A stretch of DNA of 35,744 nucleotides from Acidobacteriota bacterium (GCA_003223295.1 QHYM01000119.1:1-35744); one strand, 5' to 3'; shown: positions 24,297 through 33,559, counted from the first letter of the stretch. The notes: a model not told the origin generated them from the letters alone. Program-made: numbers and translations.

Positions 24297-25469
24297 ATGA
24301 CAACCATGATCGTAAATCCACCACGCAGGACGACGATGGGCGTCGGCTTTCAGTCCAACCGTGGGCGTGCAGGCGATCCGGCAGCTTGGAAAAAGGCCAT
24401 CGGTACCAGGCCCGTGGCAGCGCGTCTCGCCTTACTTCCTGAACCAAAGCGGCGCTGGAGCCGCATCGGCGTAAGCGCGATGGGGCAAGTGGCCCTCATC
24501 AGTTTTCTACTGATTCTCCCGCTCATCTTCCCGGAACAAATGAAGACGGCCCTAAACCTTAGGCCCACGGAACTCATGCAACCGGTCACGCTAGTTCCTG
24601 TCGCTCCGGAACCGCCTCCACCTCCTCCCGTCAAGCCCAAGGCATTGCCGAAACCGAAGCCAGTAGAGCCGGAACCGGTGAAGCTGAATCCGAAACAGAC
24701 GCATGTGTTCTTGACGGCCAAAGCGGTCCAGCCCGAAATGAAGAAGGTGGATGTAAAGCCGGTGGAATTGAACCCGCAATTTGATCAGGTCAAGCTGGAT
24801 GTCGACACCAAAGCGCCGAAGCGCCCGAAGGACGACGTGAAAGTTGGCGTCATGCCGTCAACGGGCAGTGCAGCGACGGCAACGGTCGTGGCTCCTGTGA
24901 ACAAAGTGCAAACGGGTGGCTTCGGCGATCCCAATGGCATACCGGGTAAGGGTGATCCGAATCATGCAACGAACGTAAATCGCCTGGGCTCCCCCGCGCT
25001 GCCGGGCGGTCCCGGCTATGGCAACGGAACCGGGGGCGATAAAGGAATTCGCGGTACGGTGGCGAGCACGGGCTTCGGCAACGGCATCGCGACTCCTCCA
25101 CCGAGCACCAAGAAGGGCACCGTACAGTCCGGCGGCTTCGCGGACCAGACAGTAGCCGCTGAAGCGCCGAAGAAGAGAGCGGCGAACAGCGAAAGCCCCA
25201 CGACGCCTGTGAACATCCTGGAAAAGCCGCGTCCGGAGTATACGGCGGAGGGGCGCAGTCTGAAGATCGAAGGTGACGTTGTTCTGGACATGGTATTCCT
25301 GGCAAACGGGAGCGTTCAGGTAAACCGGGTCATCAGCGGTTTGGGTCACGGGCTCGACGATGCCGCCATGCATGCGGCGCAGCAAATCAAGTTCAAGCCG
25401 GCAAAGCGCGATGGTCAACCAGTGGATTTTCCGGCGCGCGTGCGAATTGAATTCCGCTTGGCTTACTGA
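24297..25469 (+). CDS. TonB-family energy transducer
   Basis: The 390-residue protein has a cytoplasmic N-terminus, one membrane helix at about 60-78 (VSAMGQVALISFLLILPLIF), a Pro-rich spacer (about 100-128, PEPPPPPPVKPKALPKPKP) and a long, Gly-rich linker. A TonB-C domain follows at about 305-390 (KPRPEYTAEGRSLKIEGDVVLDMVF, then QIKFKPAKRDGQPVDFPARVRIEF). TonB transmits proton-motive force from ExbBD to outer-membrane receptors. No exbB/exbD is adjacent. A GAGG lies 9 nt before the ATG. An M48 protease gene follows by 11 nt with its own strong ribosome site, so the pair is an operon. A structured leader precedes it. Confidence 0.9.
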   Translation: MTTMIVNPPRRTTMGVGFQSNRGRAGDPAAWKKAIGTRPVAARLALLPEPKRRWSRIGVSAMGQVALISFLLILPLIFPEQMKTALNLRPTELMQPVTLVPVAPEPPPPPPVKPKALPKPKPVEPEPVKLNPKQTHVFLTAKAVQPEMKKVDVKPVELNPQFDQVKLDVDTKAPKRPKDDVKVGVMPSTGSAATATVVAPVNKVQTGGFGDPNGIPGKGDPNHATNVNRLGSPALPGGPGYGNGTGGDKGIRGTVASTGFGNGIATPPPSTKKGTVQSGGFADQTVAAEAPKKRAANSESPTTPVNILEKPRPEYTAEGRSLKIEGDVVLDMVFLANGSVQVNRVISGLGHGLDDAAMHAAQQIKFKPAKRDGQPVDFPARVRIEFRLAY

Positions 25470-25480
25470 GGAGAAAGAAA

Positions 25481-27196
25481 ATGCGTAGAGTGGCAGCAGT
25501 TGTTTGTGGCGTGGTGCTAAGCGGGTTGGGGACGATCGCCGCGGCGACGCCCAGGTCGGCGGAGCAGGCGCGGACGATGTCGGATGTGATCGACCGGGTC
25601 ATCACCAACGAAAACCGGTCCATCCAGCAGATCCGGCAGTACTCGCCGCTGGTCGAGACGTACATCCAGAACCAGAAGCCGGACAAAGAGCTAGGTTGGG
25701 TGGCTGCCGGTGACAAATATTTTCTCGGCCGCGCCGACTTCTCCAGGGGCGTTGCCCTCGTTTCCCTAACGGACACCAATAGCAAGGGGAAAAAGCTCTT
25801 TGGCGCCATCGGCAACTTCTTCTCGTTTTCAGCGGAGTTCGTGCCCGGCGGATTCCTGCAGATGATCTTCATCGACACTAACGGCTTCGACAAACAGCAC
25901 TACAAGTTTGATTACGTGCGGCGCGAGTTTCTCGGTGAAGTGCGCTGCCTCGTGTTCGATGTCTCGCCGGTGGAAAAATCCGGCAAAGGCCGGTTCCTGG
26001 GCCGCATCTGGGTGGAAGATCAGGACTACAACATCGTGCGGTTTAACGGCGGGTACGGCGGCAGCGGGCATTCCAGCTGGTACTTCCACTTCGATAGCTG
26101 GCGCACCAACGTGCAGCCAGGCGTCTGGCTGCCATCGTTTGTTTACAGCCAGGAAAGTGATGTGCACTACGCTATATCGAAGCACTTGGATTTCAGAGCG
26201 CAAACGCGACTCTGGGGTTACAACCTCGGCCATGCCAATCAGGAGCAGGAGCTAAGCAAGATCCTGGTCGAGACTCCCGTGCAGGACGACACCAAGACAG
26301 CCAATGACCTTACTCCCATTCAGGCGCAGCGCTCCTGGGACCGCCAGGCGGAAGATAACGTCATCGATCGCTTTGAGCGCATCGGCTTGGTCGCACCGCG
26401 CGGCGAAGTCGACAAAGTGCTTGAAACGGTGGTCAACAACCTCGAAGTCACCAACAATATTGACGTCGATCCCGAAGTGCGTTGCCGCGTTTTGACGACT
26501 TCGACCTTGGAATCCTTCACTATCGGCCACACCATTGTGCTGAGCCGCGGCCTGGTAGACGTCCTGCCGGATGAGGCCAGCCTGGCAACCATATTGGCCC
26601 ATGAACTGGGGCATGTGGTCCTGGGCCACCGCATGGATCCTGCCTTTGGATTCTTCGATAATCTGCTGATAGACGATAAGGAAACGTTCCGTCACTTCGG
26701 ATTTGCGCGGACGCTGGAAGAGGAAAAGGCGGCGAGTGTCAAGGCGCTGGAGATACTTGACAAGATTTCGTGCAAGGCGTCAGGAAACCAGGGCGCACAG
26801 TGCTACCAATATGGCAACGCGGGGCTGTTCCTCACGGCGCTAGAAGCGCGTCAAAAAGAGATTCCGAACCTGATCAGCGGGCACCTGGGGAATCGCGTCC
26901 CGGTGATTACTGACCTGAAATCGGGCGCACCGACGGACGCAAAGCAGAACGCGCAAATGATTGTGGCGCTTCCGATAGGCGGGCGCGTCAAGCTGGATCC
27001 CTGGAACGACAGGCTGGACCTCATCAAGAGCAAGCCCGTGGGAACAGTAGCGGAACGCGAGAAGATGCCATTCGAAGTCACGCCGTTCATGCCTTACTTG
27101 ATGCGCTTCACTACCGAGCCTGCAAAACCCATTGCCGCAAGCACGACGACGCAGCCGGATCCGAAAGCGAGCGAGGCCCAGCCCGGTAAACCGTAA
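25481..27196 (+). CDS. Secreted M48-family zinc metalloprotease
   Basis: The 571-residue protein has a signal peptide (1-22, cleaved after AAA). An unassigned N-terminal domain follows (about 30-270, beta-rich, with LGRADFSRGVALVSL and IWVEDQDYNIVRFNGGYGG), then an M48 domain with HELGH at 374-378 followed by VVLGH. The expected ExxxD third-ligand motif reads EEKAA here (Glu414, Ala418 in place of Asp), so the metal site may be weakened. The ribosome site GAGGAGAAAG is strong. M48 periplasmic proteases such as BepA/LoiP act in outer-membrane protein quality control. Coupling to TonB fits envelope maintenance, as an inference. A perfect 11-bp hairpin follows. Confidence 0.9.
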   Translation: MRRVAAVVCGVVLSGLGTIAAATPRSAEQARTMSDVIDRVITNENRSIQQIRQYSPLVETYIQNQKPDKELGWVAAGDKYFLGRADFSRGVALVSLTDTNSKGKKLFGAIGNFFSFSAEFVPGGFLQMIFIDTNGFDKQHYKFDYVRREFLGEVRCLVFDVSPVEKSGKGRFLGRIWVEDQDYNIVRFNGGYGGSGHSSWYFHFDSWRTNVQPGVWLPSFVYSQESDVHYAISKHLDFRAQTRLWGYNLGHANQEQELSKILVETPVQDDTKTANDLTPIQAQRSWDRQAEDNVIDRFERIGLVAPRGEVDKVLETVVNNLEVTNNIDVDPEVRCRVLTTSTLESFTIGHTIVLSRGLVDVLPDEASLATILAHELGHVVLGHRMDPAFGFFDNLLIDDKETFRHFGFARTLEEEKAASVKALEILDKISCKASGNQGAQCYQYGNAGLFLTALEARQKEIPNLISGHLGNRVPVITDLKSGAPTDAKQNAQMIVALPIGGRVKLDPWNDRLDLIKSKPVGTVAEREKMPFEVTPFMPYLMRFTTEPAKPIAASTTTQPDPKASEAQPGKP

Positions 27197-27221
27197 TATT
27201 CTCCAATTCGAACTTGTCTCT

Positions 27222-27250
27222 CGGCCCGGAAATGCAAAGTTTCCGGGCCG
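27222..27250 (+). terminator. Bidirectional-type terminator hairpin between convergent genes
   Basis: CGGCCCGGAAA (27222-27232) and TTTCCGGGCCG (27240-27250) form a perfect 11-bp stem with loop TGCAAAG. On the plus strand CTTCATTTCT follows, a weak U tract. It lies 25 nt after the M48 stop, between it and the convergent M20 gene. Confidence 0.65.
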
Positions 27251-27283
27251 CTTCATTTCTGGTCGTTAGGCGCGAGCACGCTC

Positions 27284-28711
27284 CTAACGCGACGAGGAAA
27301 GTTCCCGGATCAGCTTGTAGTTGAATGCCACGCCATCGTAAAAGTCCGGAACGCCGACCCGCTCGTCTTTACCGTGAGAACGGTCGTCATTTTTGTCAAA
27401 GAACATGCAGGAGATACCGTACGTGGGGACACCCGCGATGCGCGTGAATTTGCCGTCGGTGGCGCCCGTGGACATGGTCGCAACGAGAGGAACGCCAGGC
27501 CGGGTGATGCTCAGAGTCTTTTCCATGGCCTTGGTCACTTCGGGAAGTAACGGAGAAGGAGGCACGGGAACCACGGGCACGGCTTTGCCGTCAGGACCGG
27601 TCTGCGACACGATGGTAATTCTCACCTTAGGGTCTTTGGCGACGCGTTCAAGAGTTTTGAGAATTTCCTGCGGGTCTTCCCCGGGAAAGATCCGGCAATT
27701 GACGTTGGCGCGCGCCGTTTGCGGGAGCGCATTGGGCGCGTGGCCGCCGGAGAGCATGGTGGCTACACAAGTGGTGTGCAGCAACGAATTGTAATAACCG
27801 CTCTCAGAAAGGCGGTGCGCTGCGGCAGGATCCGGAGGCACCTTGGCGACGGCCTTCATGTCCCCGGAGACTTGGCCCAAGGTCAGCGTGGCCATGCGTT
27901 CGAAGTAGTTGCGGGTGATTTCGTTGAGGTGCAGGGGGAAGGAGAAGGACTGCAAGCGGGCGAGCGCACCGGCCAGGTGATAGATGGCGTTGTCCGGAGT
28001 GGGAACCGAGCTATGGCCACCGGGATTCAGGGATTCGAACTGAAAATCGACGTAGACTTTTTCACTGGCCTGAATCGCCGCAAGAATCGGCTTTCCGTCT
28101 TCTTTTTCGAATTCGCCGCCGTCCAGGTTGATGCAGTACTCCGCGTCGATCCAGTCACGATGCTGCTTCAGCAGCCAGTCAACGCCGTTCGAAGAGCCGC
28201 CTTCTTCGTCGGCGGTCAGCGCGAGAATCAAATCGCGGTCCGGCAGATAGTTTTCCTTCTTCAAACGAATGAAATTCGTCACCAGGATGGCATCGCCTTC
28301 TTTCATGTCCTCGGTGCCGCGTCCGTAGAAATAGCCTTCTTTTTCCAGAAATTCGAAGGGATCGGTGCTCCAGTCCTGGCGAAGGGCCTCGACGACATCG
28401 AGGTGGCCGATGAAGAGGATGGGCTTGCGCTTTCCAGTACCCCGGAACCGCACGACGAGATTCTTTTTGCGCTCATTCGGTCCGTCGACGTGAAGATCGT
28501 TTTGGGTAAAGCCCGCGGTGCGGAGCCGCTGGGCCATGGCTTCTGCGGCAGTGGTCACGTTGCCGACCGAATCCGTAGTATTGATCTCGATGAGCTGCTT
28601 GAAAATGTCGCGCGCCATCTGGTTGGTAGGGTCCAGACTTTGCGCTCCCGCTAGAGGGAGAAAACAGCCGACCCCAGCTAACACCAGCACCCATCGAATG
28701 GCTCTCTGCAT
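27284..28711 (-). CDS. Secreted M20/M25/M40-family metallopeptidase
   Basis: The 475-residue protein has a signal peptide (1-23, LPLAGA then QS). The two-zinc site is visible as His103 and Asp105 (GHLDVVE), bridging Asp135 (GRGTEDMKEG), catalytic Glu169 with Glu170 (TADEEGG), a later Asp in NLDGGEF, and the His in DDRSHGKDERVGV near the C-terminus. A dimerisation (lid) domain lies between about 220 and 350. These enzymes release N-terminal residues from small peptides or hydrolyse acyl-amino acids or dipeptides; the substrate is not predictable. It is convergent with the M48 gene and has no operon partner. Confidence 0.93.
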   Translation of the reverse strand: MQRAIRWVLVLAGVGCFLPLAGAQSLDPTNQMARDIFKQLIEINTTDSVGNVTTAAEAMAQRLRTAGFTQNDLHVDGPNERKKNLVVRFRGTGKRKPILFIGHLDVVEALRQDWSTDPFEFLEKEGYFYGRGTEDMKEGDAILVTNFIRLKKENYLPDRDLILALTADEEGGSSNGVDWLLKQHRDWIDAEYCINLDGGEFEKEDGKPILAAIQASEKVYVDFQFESLNPGGHSSVPTPDNAIYHLAGALARLQSFSFPLHLNEITRNYFERMATLTLGQVSGDMKAVAKVPPDPAAAHRLSESGYYNSLLHTTCVATMLSGGHAPNALPQTARANVNCRIFPGEDPQEILKTLERVAKDPKVRITIVSQTGPDGKAVPVVPVPPSPLLPEVTKAMEKTLSITRPGVPLVATMSTGATDGKFTRIAGVPTYGISCMFFDKNDDRSHGKDERVGVPDFYDGVAFNYKLIRELSSSR

Positions 28712-28805
28712 TGGTTCTCCTCAGATGCCGCTTTGGGAGGGTAACGGCGCGGCGGCTCATCCGTCAAACTCTTTGAGGTTTTTGAATTTGTTGATTGAGA
28801 AGGAT

Positions 28806-28835
28806 TTGCTTCGCGCCGCGGGCCTTGCATAAACT
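28806..28835 (+). promoter_or_regulatory. Candidate promoter of the Dabb gene
   Basis: TTGCTT at 28806-28811 and TAAACT at 28830-28835 are 18 nt apart, with about 37 nt to the start codon. The hexamers match the consensus at 4 and 4 of 6 positions. Confidence 0.4.
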
Positions 28836-28872
28836 GTCAAAGTTTCGTTTCAAATGAAAATGGGAGGAAATC

Positions 28873-29289
28873 ATGAGGCCAGTCCAAAAACGGATTGCAC
28901 AAGTCGGGCTTGCGGCAGCGCTGTTCATTTCGGGAGTTGCTGCGGGGACGCTTCATGCGCGGAGCGCTGCGGTGCAGAACCATTTTGGCCAGCCGAAAAC
29001 CGTGCTGCACGTGGTGGTGTACAAGTTCCGGGAGGACGTGTCGAACTACGACCGGGAGAAAGCCATCGACGGTATCAAGGATATGGCGGGCAAAATCCCG
29101 GGCATCAAGAATGTTTGGCTGAAAACCGAGCGCAACCAGGCCCGCGATTTCAGTGGGGTTTATGCTATCGAGTTTGCGAGCGCCGAAGCCGCCGCTGATT
29201 ACGCCGAGAGCCCGGTACACGAGGCCTGGTCGAAGTCCTGGCAGCAAAAGCGCGAGAACAGCCTGTCCTTCCAGGTTTCGAACCCGTAG
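28873..29289 (+). CDS. Secreted Dabb (stress-responsive A/B barrel) domain protein
   Basis: The 138-residue protein has an N-terminal signal segment (about 10-28, GLAAALFISGVAAGTLHA) and then a Dabb fold. The conserved pattern is VLHVVVYKFREDVS, MAGKIPGIKNV, and FSGVYAIEFASAEAAADYAESPVHEAW. Dabb domains are dimeric alpha/beta barrels with varied ligands. A signal sequence on one is less usual. GGAGGA lies 5 nt before the ATG. It is monocistronic; the next gene on the same strand is 97 nt away with its own -10 element. Confidence 0.85.
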   Translation: MRPVQKRIAQVGLAAALFISGVAAGTLHARSAAVQNHFGQPKTVLHVVVYKFREDVSNYDREKAIDGIKDMAGKIPGIKNVWLKTERNQARDFSGVYAIEFASAEAAADYAESPVHEAWSKSWQQKRENSLSFQVSNP

Positions 29290-29365
29290 TTGGGCCGGGG
29301 ATCGCGTCCCTCTTTCGTCTCTCGTCACCGAATCCGCAAACTGATATCCTGCCTGCAAGAACCGT

Positions 29366-29374
29366 TGCTAGAAT
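29366..29374 (+). promoter_or_regulatory. Candidate extended -10 promoter of the LplT-Aas fusion gene
   Basis: TGC-TAGAAT at 29366-29374 is an extended -10 element with no clear -35. A start near 29381 would leave almost no leader for the GTG at 29387 but about 39 nt for the in-frame ATG at 29420. Confidence 0.4.
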
Positions 29375-29386
29375 CGTTCTATCTCT

Positions 29387-32300
29387 GTGCCTTTGAATCC
29401 AGAGGATTGGTGCGCGCGGATGCCAAGTCCCGGAACTCCCTCTTCGAATGAGCAAGAAAAGAAGTGGCGGCTGGGTTTTTGGAGCCTCATCGCCACGCAA
29501 TTCCAGGGCGCCTTCAACGAAAATGGCCTGAAGTTTCTTGTCATTTATCTCATTCTCGCCATCGAGGAAGATAAGACCCAGCGCGATCAAATGGAATTGC
29601 TGGTCGGCGTGTTGTTCGCCGCTCCCTTCATCTTGTTTTCGCTGACCGGTGGATTCCTCGCCGATCGATTCAGCAAGCGCAGCGTAACCATCTGGACGAA
29701 AGTCTTTGAAGTGGGAGTCATGCTGTTCGCCACCGCTGCTTTGGTGGCGCCCAATCTCCCCTTGGCGCTGGCCGCTATCTTCCTGGTATGCACGCAGGGA
29801 GCGCTGTTTGGGCCTTCGAAATACGGGTTACTCCCGGAACTCCTTCCACAGGAAGAACTTTCCTGGGGCAATGGAGTTCTCGAACTCGGGACATTCCTGG
29901 CGATTATTCTCGGCAGCATGAGCGGTTCGTTTCTCGCGGAAGCATTTAGTAGGAGGGAAATCTACTCGGGCCTTCTGCTTCTCGGTTTCACGGTCGTTGG
30001 TCTGCTTTGGAGTTTCGGAATCAGTCGCGTGCCTGCCGCCGACCCATCGAAGCGGTTCCACCTTGTCTCGCTCATCGATGTCTGGTCGCCCATGAAATTG
30101 ATCCGAAAGGATCGCGTGCTGTGGCTGGCCGTGCTGGGGAATACGTACTTTTTCTTCGTCGCCGGGCTGCTGCAGTTCGACATTTTCATCTATGGCCAGG
30201 ACGTGCTGCATATCCGCGCAACAGAAGGCGGTTTTCTGCAGGCGGCCGTGGCGATCGGCATCGGTCTCGGCAGCTTTGCGGCCGGGTATCTTTCCGCGGG
30301 CAAGATTGAATATGGCTTGATTCCTCTCGGCTCGCTCGGGATGACCGCCCTGGGACTTTGCCTGGCCATTCCCGACATCTCCTTCCGCACCGTCTTGCTG
30401 CTTCTTGCCGGCCTGGGCTTCTTCGGTGGGTTCTTCATCGTGCCGATCAGCGCGCTGATTCAACACCAGCCGGAAGAAGACAAGAAGGGCAGCGTCATCG
30501 GCGCGGCGAATTGGCTTTCGTTTGTCGGCATCGGCGCCGCTTCCGGCGTGTATTACGTGGCAACCCATTTCGTGCACCTGACTCCCGGCGGAATCTTTTT
30601 CTGGTCGGCGCTGGCGACACTTGGGGCGACGGGCTATGTGGTGTGGCTGCTGCCGGATTCGTTGTTGCGATTGCTGCTGTGGATCGCTACGCATACGCTC
30701 TACCGGCTCGACGTCGTTGGCCGCGAAAACGTGCCAGCGCGTGGCGGCGCGCTGCTGACCCCGAATCACGTTTCCATGGCGGACGCGGCATTCTTGATTG
30801 CTTCGATTGACAGGCCCATCCGGTTCTTGATGTTCCGCGGCTCCTATGAGCATCCGCTAGTAAAACCTTTCGCGAAAATCCTGGGAGTCATTCCCATCGC
30901 TTCAGATCAGGGTCCTCGCGAAATGATTCATTCCCTGCGCCAAGCCACTGAAGCGCTGAAAAACGGGGAAGTCGTGTGTATTTTCCCGGAAGGGCAGATG
31001 ACCCGCATCGGACAGATGATGCCATTCCGCCGCGGCATGGAGCGCATCATCAAGGGCGTGGACGTGCCCATCATCCCGGTGAACTTGGATGGCGTGTGGG
31101 GCTCGATCTTCAGTTTCGCGGGCGGGCGCTTTCTCTGGAAGTTTCCCCGGCGGGTTCCTTACCCGGTGCGCGTCACGTTTGGGAAGCCGCTGCCTTCAAC
31201 CGCGTCTTCGCAGGAAGTCCGCCGCGTCGTGCAAGATCTTGGCGCGGAGGCTTTCGAACGCCGCAAGAAACGCATGCACATCTTACCGGAAACCTTTGCC
31301 TACACCGCGCGAAGGCATCCTTTGCGGTTCGCCATGGCCGACGGGCAGAGGCCAAAGCTGAATTATTTCTCGGCGCTCGTGGGCACCTTGATTTTGGCCA
31401 GGCGCATGCGCAAACACTGGCAGGGACAAGAAATGGTCGGCGTGCTGCTGCCACCATCCGTGCCGGGCGCGCTGGTGAATTTCGCAGCCATGCTAATGGG
31501 GAAAGTGCCGGTGAATTTGAATTACACCGTTTCGAATGAAACGCTGGCCTCCTGCGCGCAACAGTGCAATCTAAAAAATGTCGTGACGGCGCGGATTCTC
31601 CTCGAGAAGGTCAAGATTCAACCGCCGGGCGAAGTGATTTTCATTGAAGACGTGGCCAAGGATACTGGCTTCAGCGAAAAACTCGCTGCCATACTTGCGG
31701 CATGCCTCTTGCCCTCACGCGCGCTAGCGAAATTCGCGGGCGGCGAGCGGCGGGCAACCCTTGATGACACCGCGACAATCATTTTCTCAAGCGGCTCGAC
31801 AGGCGATCCCAAAGGCGTCGTTCTCACGCACTACAACATTGCGTCCAACGTCGAGCAGCTTAACCAGGTCTTCATGCTGCACGGCAACGACCGCATCCTG
31901 GGAATCCTCCCGTTCTTCCATTCCTTTGGCTTTACCGGCACGCTCTGCCTTCCTGCGGCCACGGGAATCGGCGTGGTGTTTCATCCGAATCCGCTCGATT
32001 CGCGCGTGATTGGCGCACTGATAAGCAAATATTCAGTAACCATGCTGCTGGCAACGCCAACTTTCCTGAATGCCTACACGCGCCGCTGCGCGCCGGAGGA
32101 TTTCGGCAGCCTGCGCTTCGTAATGGCCGGCGCGGAAAAGTTACCGGATCGTATTTCGCAAGCTTTCGAGGACCACTTCGGCATCCGGCCGCATGAAGGT
32201 TACGGCTGCACGGAATGTTCTCCGGCGGTCACGGTCAACACCACCGATTTTCGCGCGGCTTCCTTCCGGCAAGTGGGCTCCAAGCGCGGCAGCATCGGCC

Positions 32301-32860
32301 ATCCCCTCCCGGGAATCGCGGTGAAAATCGTCGATCCGGACACCTTGGAGCCGGTTTCCCCGAACCAACCGGGGCTGCTTCTCGTCCGCGGCCCGAATAT
32401 CATGCGTGGGTATCTCAATAAGCCTGAAAAAACCGCGGACGTTCTCCGCGATGGCTGGTATAACACCGGCGACATCGCGCGGATGGATGAAGAAGGCTTT
32501 CTGCGCATCACCGACCGCTTGAGCCGCTTCAGCAAAATCGGCGGCGAAATGGTTCCGCACATCAAGGTCGAGGATTTGCTGCAGGAACTGGCGGGCGCAA
32601 CCGAACAAACATTCGTCGTCACCGCCGTGCCCGATGAAAAAAAAGGCGAGCGCCTCGCGGTGCTGCATACGCTAAACGACGAGCGGCTGGAAGAGTGCCT
32701 GGAAAAGCTGGGGAAGAGCGACTTACCCGCATTGTGGAGGCCCCGGCCGGAGCAGTTCCTGCGTATCGAAAAACTGCCTTATCTGGGGACGGGGAAACTC
32801 GATCTGCGGAAAGCGCGCGAATTGGCGCTGGAGATGACGCGGCGTGCCATCCCACAATAG
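29387..32860 (+). CDS. LplT-PlsC-Aas-type fusion: lysophospholipid transporter, acyltransferase and acyl-ACP ligase
   Basis: The protein is 1157 residues long. Residues about 25-430 form an MFS transporter with about twelve helices resembling LplT. Residues about 435-640 are a PlsC-like acyltransferase with HxxxxD (His461, Asp466 in NHVSMAD) and FPEG at 533-536. Residues about 645-1155 are an AMP-forming acyl-CoA/ACP ligase with SSGSTGDPKG at about 801-810, YGCTECSP and GWYNTGD. In E. coli LplT and Aas are separate: they flip 2-acyl lysophospholipid inward and reacylate it. Fusing the flippase with the ligase makes a single remodelling enzyme. The start is GTG 29387 or ATG 29420. The PAP2 gene follows by 6 nt. 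Confidence 0.92.
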   Translation: MPLNPEDWCARMPSPGTPSSNEQEKKWRLGFWSLIATQFQGAFNENGLKFLVIYLILAIEEDKTQRDQMELLVGVLFAAPFILFSLTGGFLADRFSKRSVTIWTKVFEVGVMLFATAALVAPNLPLALAAIFLVCTQGALFGPSKYGLLPELLPQEELSWGNGVLELGTFLAIILGSMSGSFLAEAFSRREIYSGLLLLGFTVVGLLWSFGISRVPAADPSKRFHLVSLIDVWSPMKLIRKDRVLWLAVLGNTYFFFVAGLLQFDIFIYGQDVLHIRATEGGFLQAAVAIGIGLGSFAAGYLSAGKIEYGLIPLGSLGMTALGLCLAIPDISFRTVLLLLAGLGFFGGFFIVPISALIQHQPEEDKKGSVIGAANWLSFVGIGAASGVYYVATHFVHLTPGGIFFWSALATLGATGYVVWLLPDSLLRLLLWIATHTLYRLDVVGRENVPARGGALLTPNHVSMADAAFLIASIDRPIRFLMFRGSYEHPLVKPFAKILGVIPIASDQGPREMIHSLRQATEALKNGEVVCIFPEGQMTRIGQMMPFRRGMERIIKGVDVPIIPVNLDGVWGSIFSFAGGRFLWKFPRRVPYPVRVTFGKPLPSTASSQEVRRVVQDLGAEAFERRKKRMHILPETFAYTARRHPLRFAMADGQRPKLNYFSALVGTLILARRMRKHWQGQEMVGVLLPPSVPGALVNFAAMLMGKVPVNLNYTVSNETLASCAQQCNLKNVVTARILLEKVKIQPPGEVIFIEDVAKDTGFSEKLAAILAACLLPSRALAKFAGGERRATLDDTATIIFSSGSTGDPKGVVLTHYNIASNVEQLNQVFMLHGNDRILGILPFFHSFGFTGTLCLPAATGIGVVFHPNPLDSRVIGALISKYSVTMLLATPTFLNAYTRRCAPEDFGSLRFVMAGAEKLPDRISQAFEDHFGIRPHEGYGCTECSPAVTVNTTDFRAASFRQVGSKRGSIGHPLPGIAVKIVDPDTLEPVSPNQPGLLLVRGPNIMRGYLNKPEKTADVLRDGWYNTGDIARMDEEGFLRITDRLSRFSKIGGEMVPHIKVEDLLQELAGATEQTFVVTAVPDEKKGERLAVLHTLNDERLEECLEKLGKSDLPALWRPRPEQFLRIEKLPYLGTGKLDLRKARELALEMTRRAIPQ

Positions 32861-32866
32861 CTTCGA

Positions 32867-33559
32867 ATGGATTCCAGCCGCGAAGCGCGTCGCATGAAAC
32901 CTGCAGAAAACTCGTTGCGTTGGCGCACTCTGCTTCCTCGGGTGGTGGTGACCGGAGTGGTCCTCGCGCTTTGGTTCTGGACGCAATCGTTGCTTGGGGC
33001 GCGAACGGCGCCCGCGAGCGGCGTCGGCGACACCCTGCACAACCTGACCGCGAGCCTTAATTCCTATTTCGCGCAGAATCCAGCAGCCGCCGATACGCTG
33101 CTCATCGTGAGCTCCGCACTCATCGACGCCCTGGGTCTGTTCCTCCTAGGCAGCTGGCTGTTCGGTGGCAGCGTTCGCCCGTTTCTAGGTTTGGTTTTGC
33201 TCATGGTCTTGCGGCAACTCCTACAGGCACTGTGCTCTCTCCCGGTGCCGCCCGGGATGATTTGGCACTACCCGGGATTTCCCTCGCTCTTGGTGACTTA
33301 TCATGTCGCCAACGACTTTTTCTTTTCCGGGCACACCGCCATCGCGGTTTTCGGAGCCGTGGAACTCTCCCGCTTCCGCCGCAAGTGGCTCACTGCGGTT
33401 GCGATCTTGGTCGTGCTTTTTGAAGTTGCCTCCGTTCTCATCCTGCGTGCCCACTACACTATGGATGTCTTCACCGGCATCCTGGCCGCCCTATGGGTGG
33501 CCCGCGTCAGCGAACGTCTTTCACCCTTCCTGGATCGCTGGCTAAGCGCGCCTGCGTAA
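32867..33559 (+). CDS. PAP2_C-type phosphatase-like membrane protein
   Basis: The 230-residue protein has about six membrane helices. The catalytic core is visible as ANDFFFSGHT (His156) and RAHYTMD (His196, Asp200). HYTxD after a separate SGHT resembles the sphingomyelin-synthase-like PAP2_C family more than classical phosphatidic acid phosphatases, whose KxxxxxxRP motif is not obvious here. It starts 6 nt after the fusion gene, so they are cotranscribed and probably coupled. The inferred role is lipid headgroup or phosphate chemistry in phospholipid turnover. An ATG at 32894 is an alternative start; neither has a strong ribosome site. Confidence 0.85.
   Translation: MDSSREARRMKPAENSLRWRTLLPRVVVTGVVLALWFWTQSLLGARTAPASGVGDTLHNLTASLNSYFAQNPAAADTLLIVSSALIDALGLFLLGSWLFGGSVRPFLGLVLLMVLRQLLQALCSLPVPPGMIWHYPGFPSLLVTYHVANDFFFSGHTAIAVFGAVELSRFRRKWLTAVAILVVLFEVASVLILRAHYTMDVFTGILAALWVARVSERLSPFLDRWLSAPA

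Noticed and set aside
29828-30853. Minus-strand open frame opposite the MFS part of the fusion gene
   Set aside because: Low-complexity, charged translation antisense to conserved transporter helices; no start signals.
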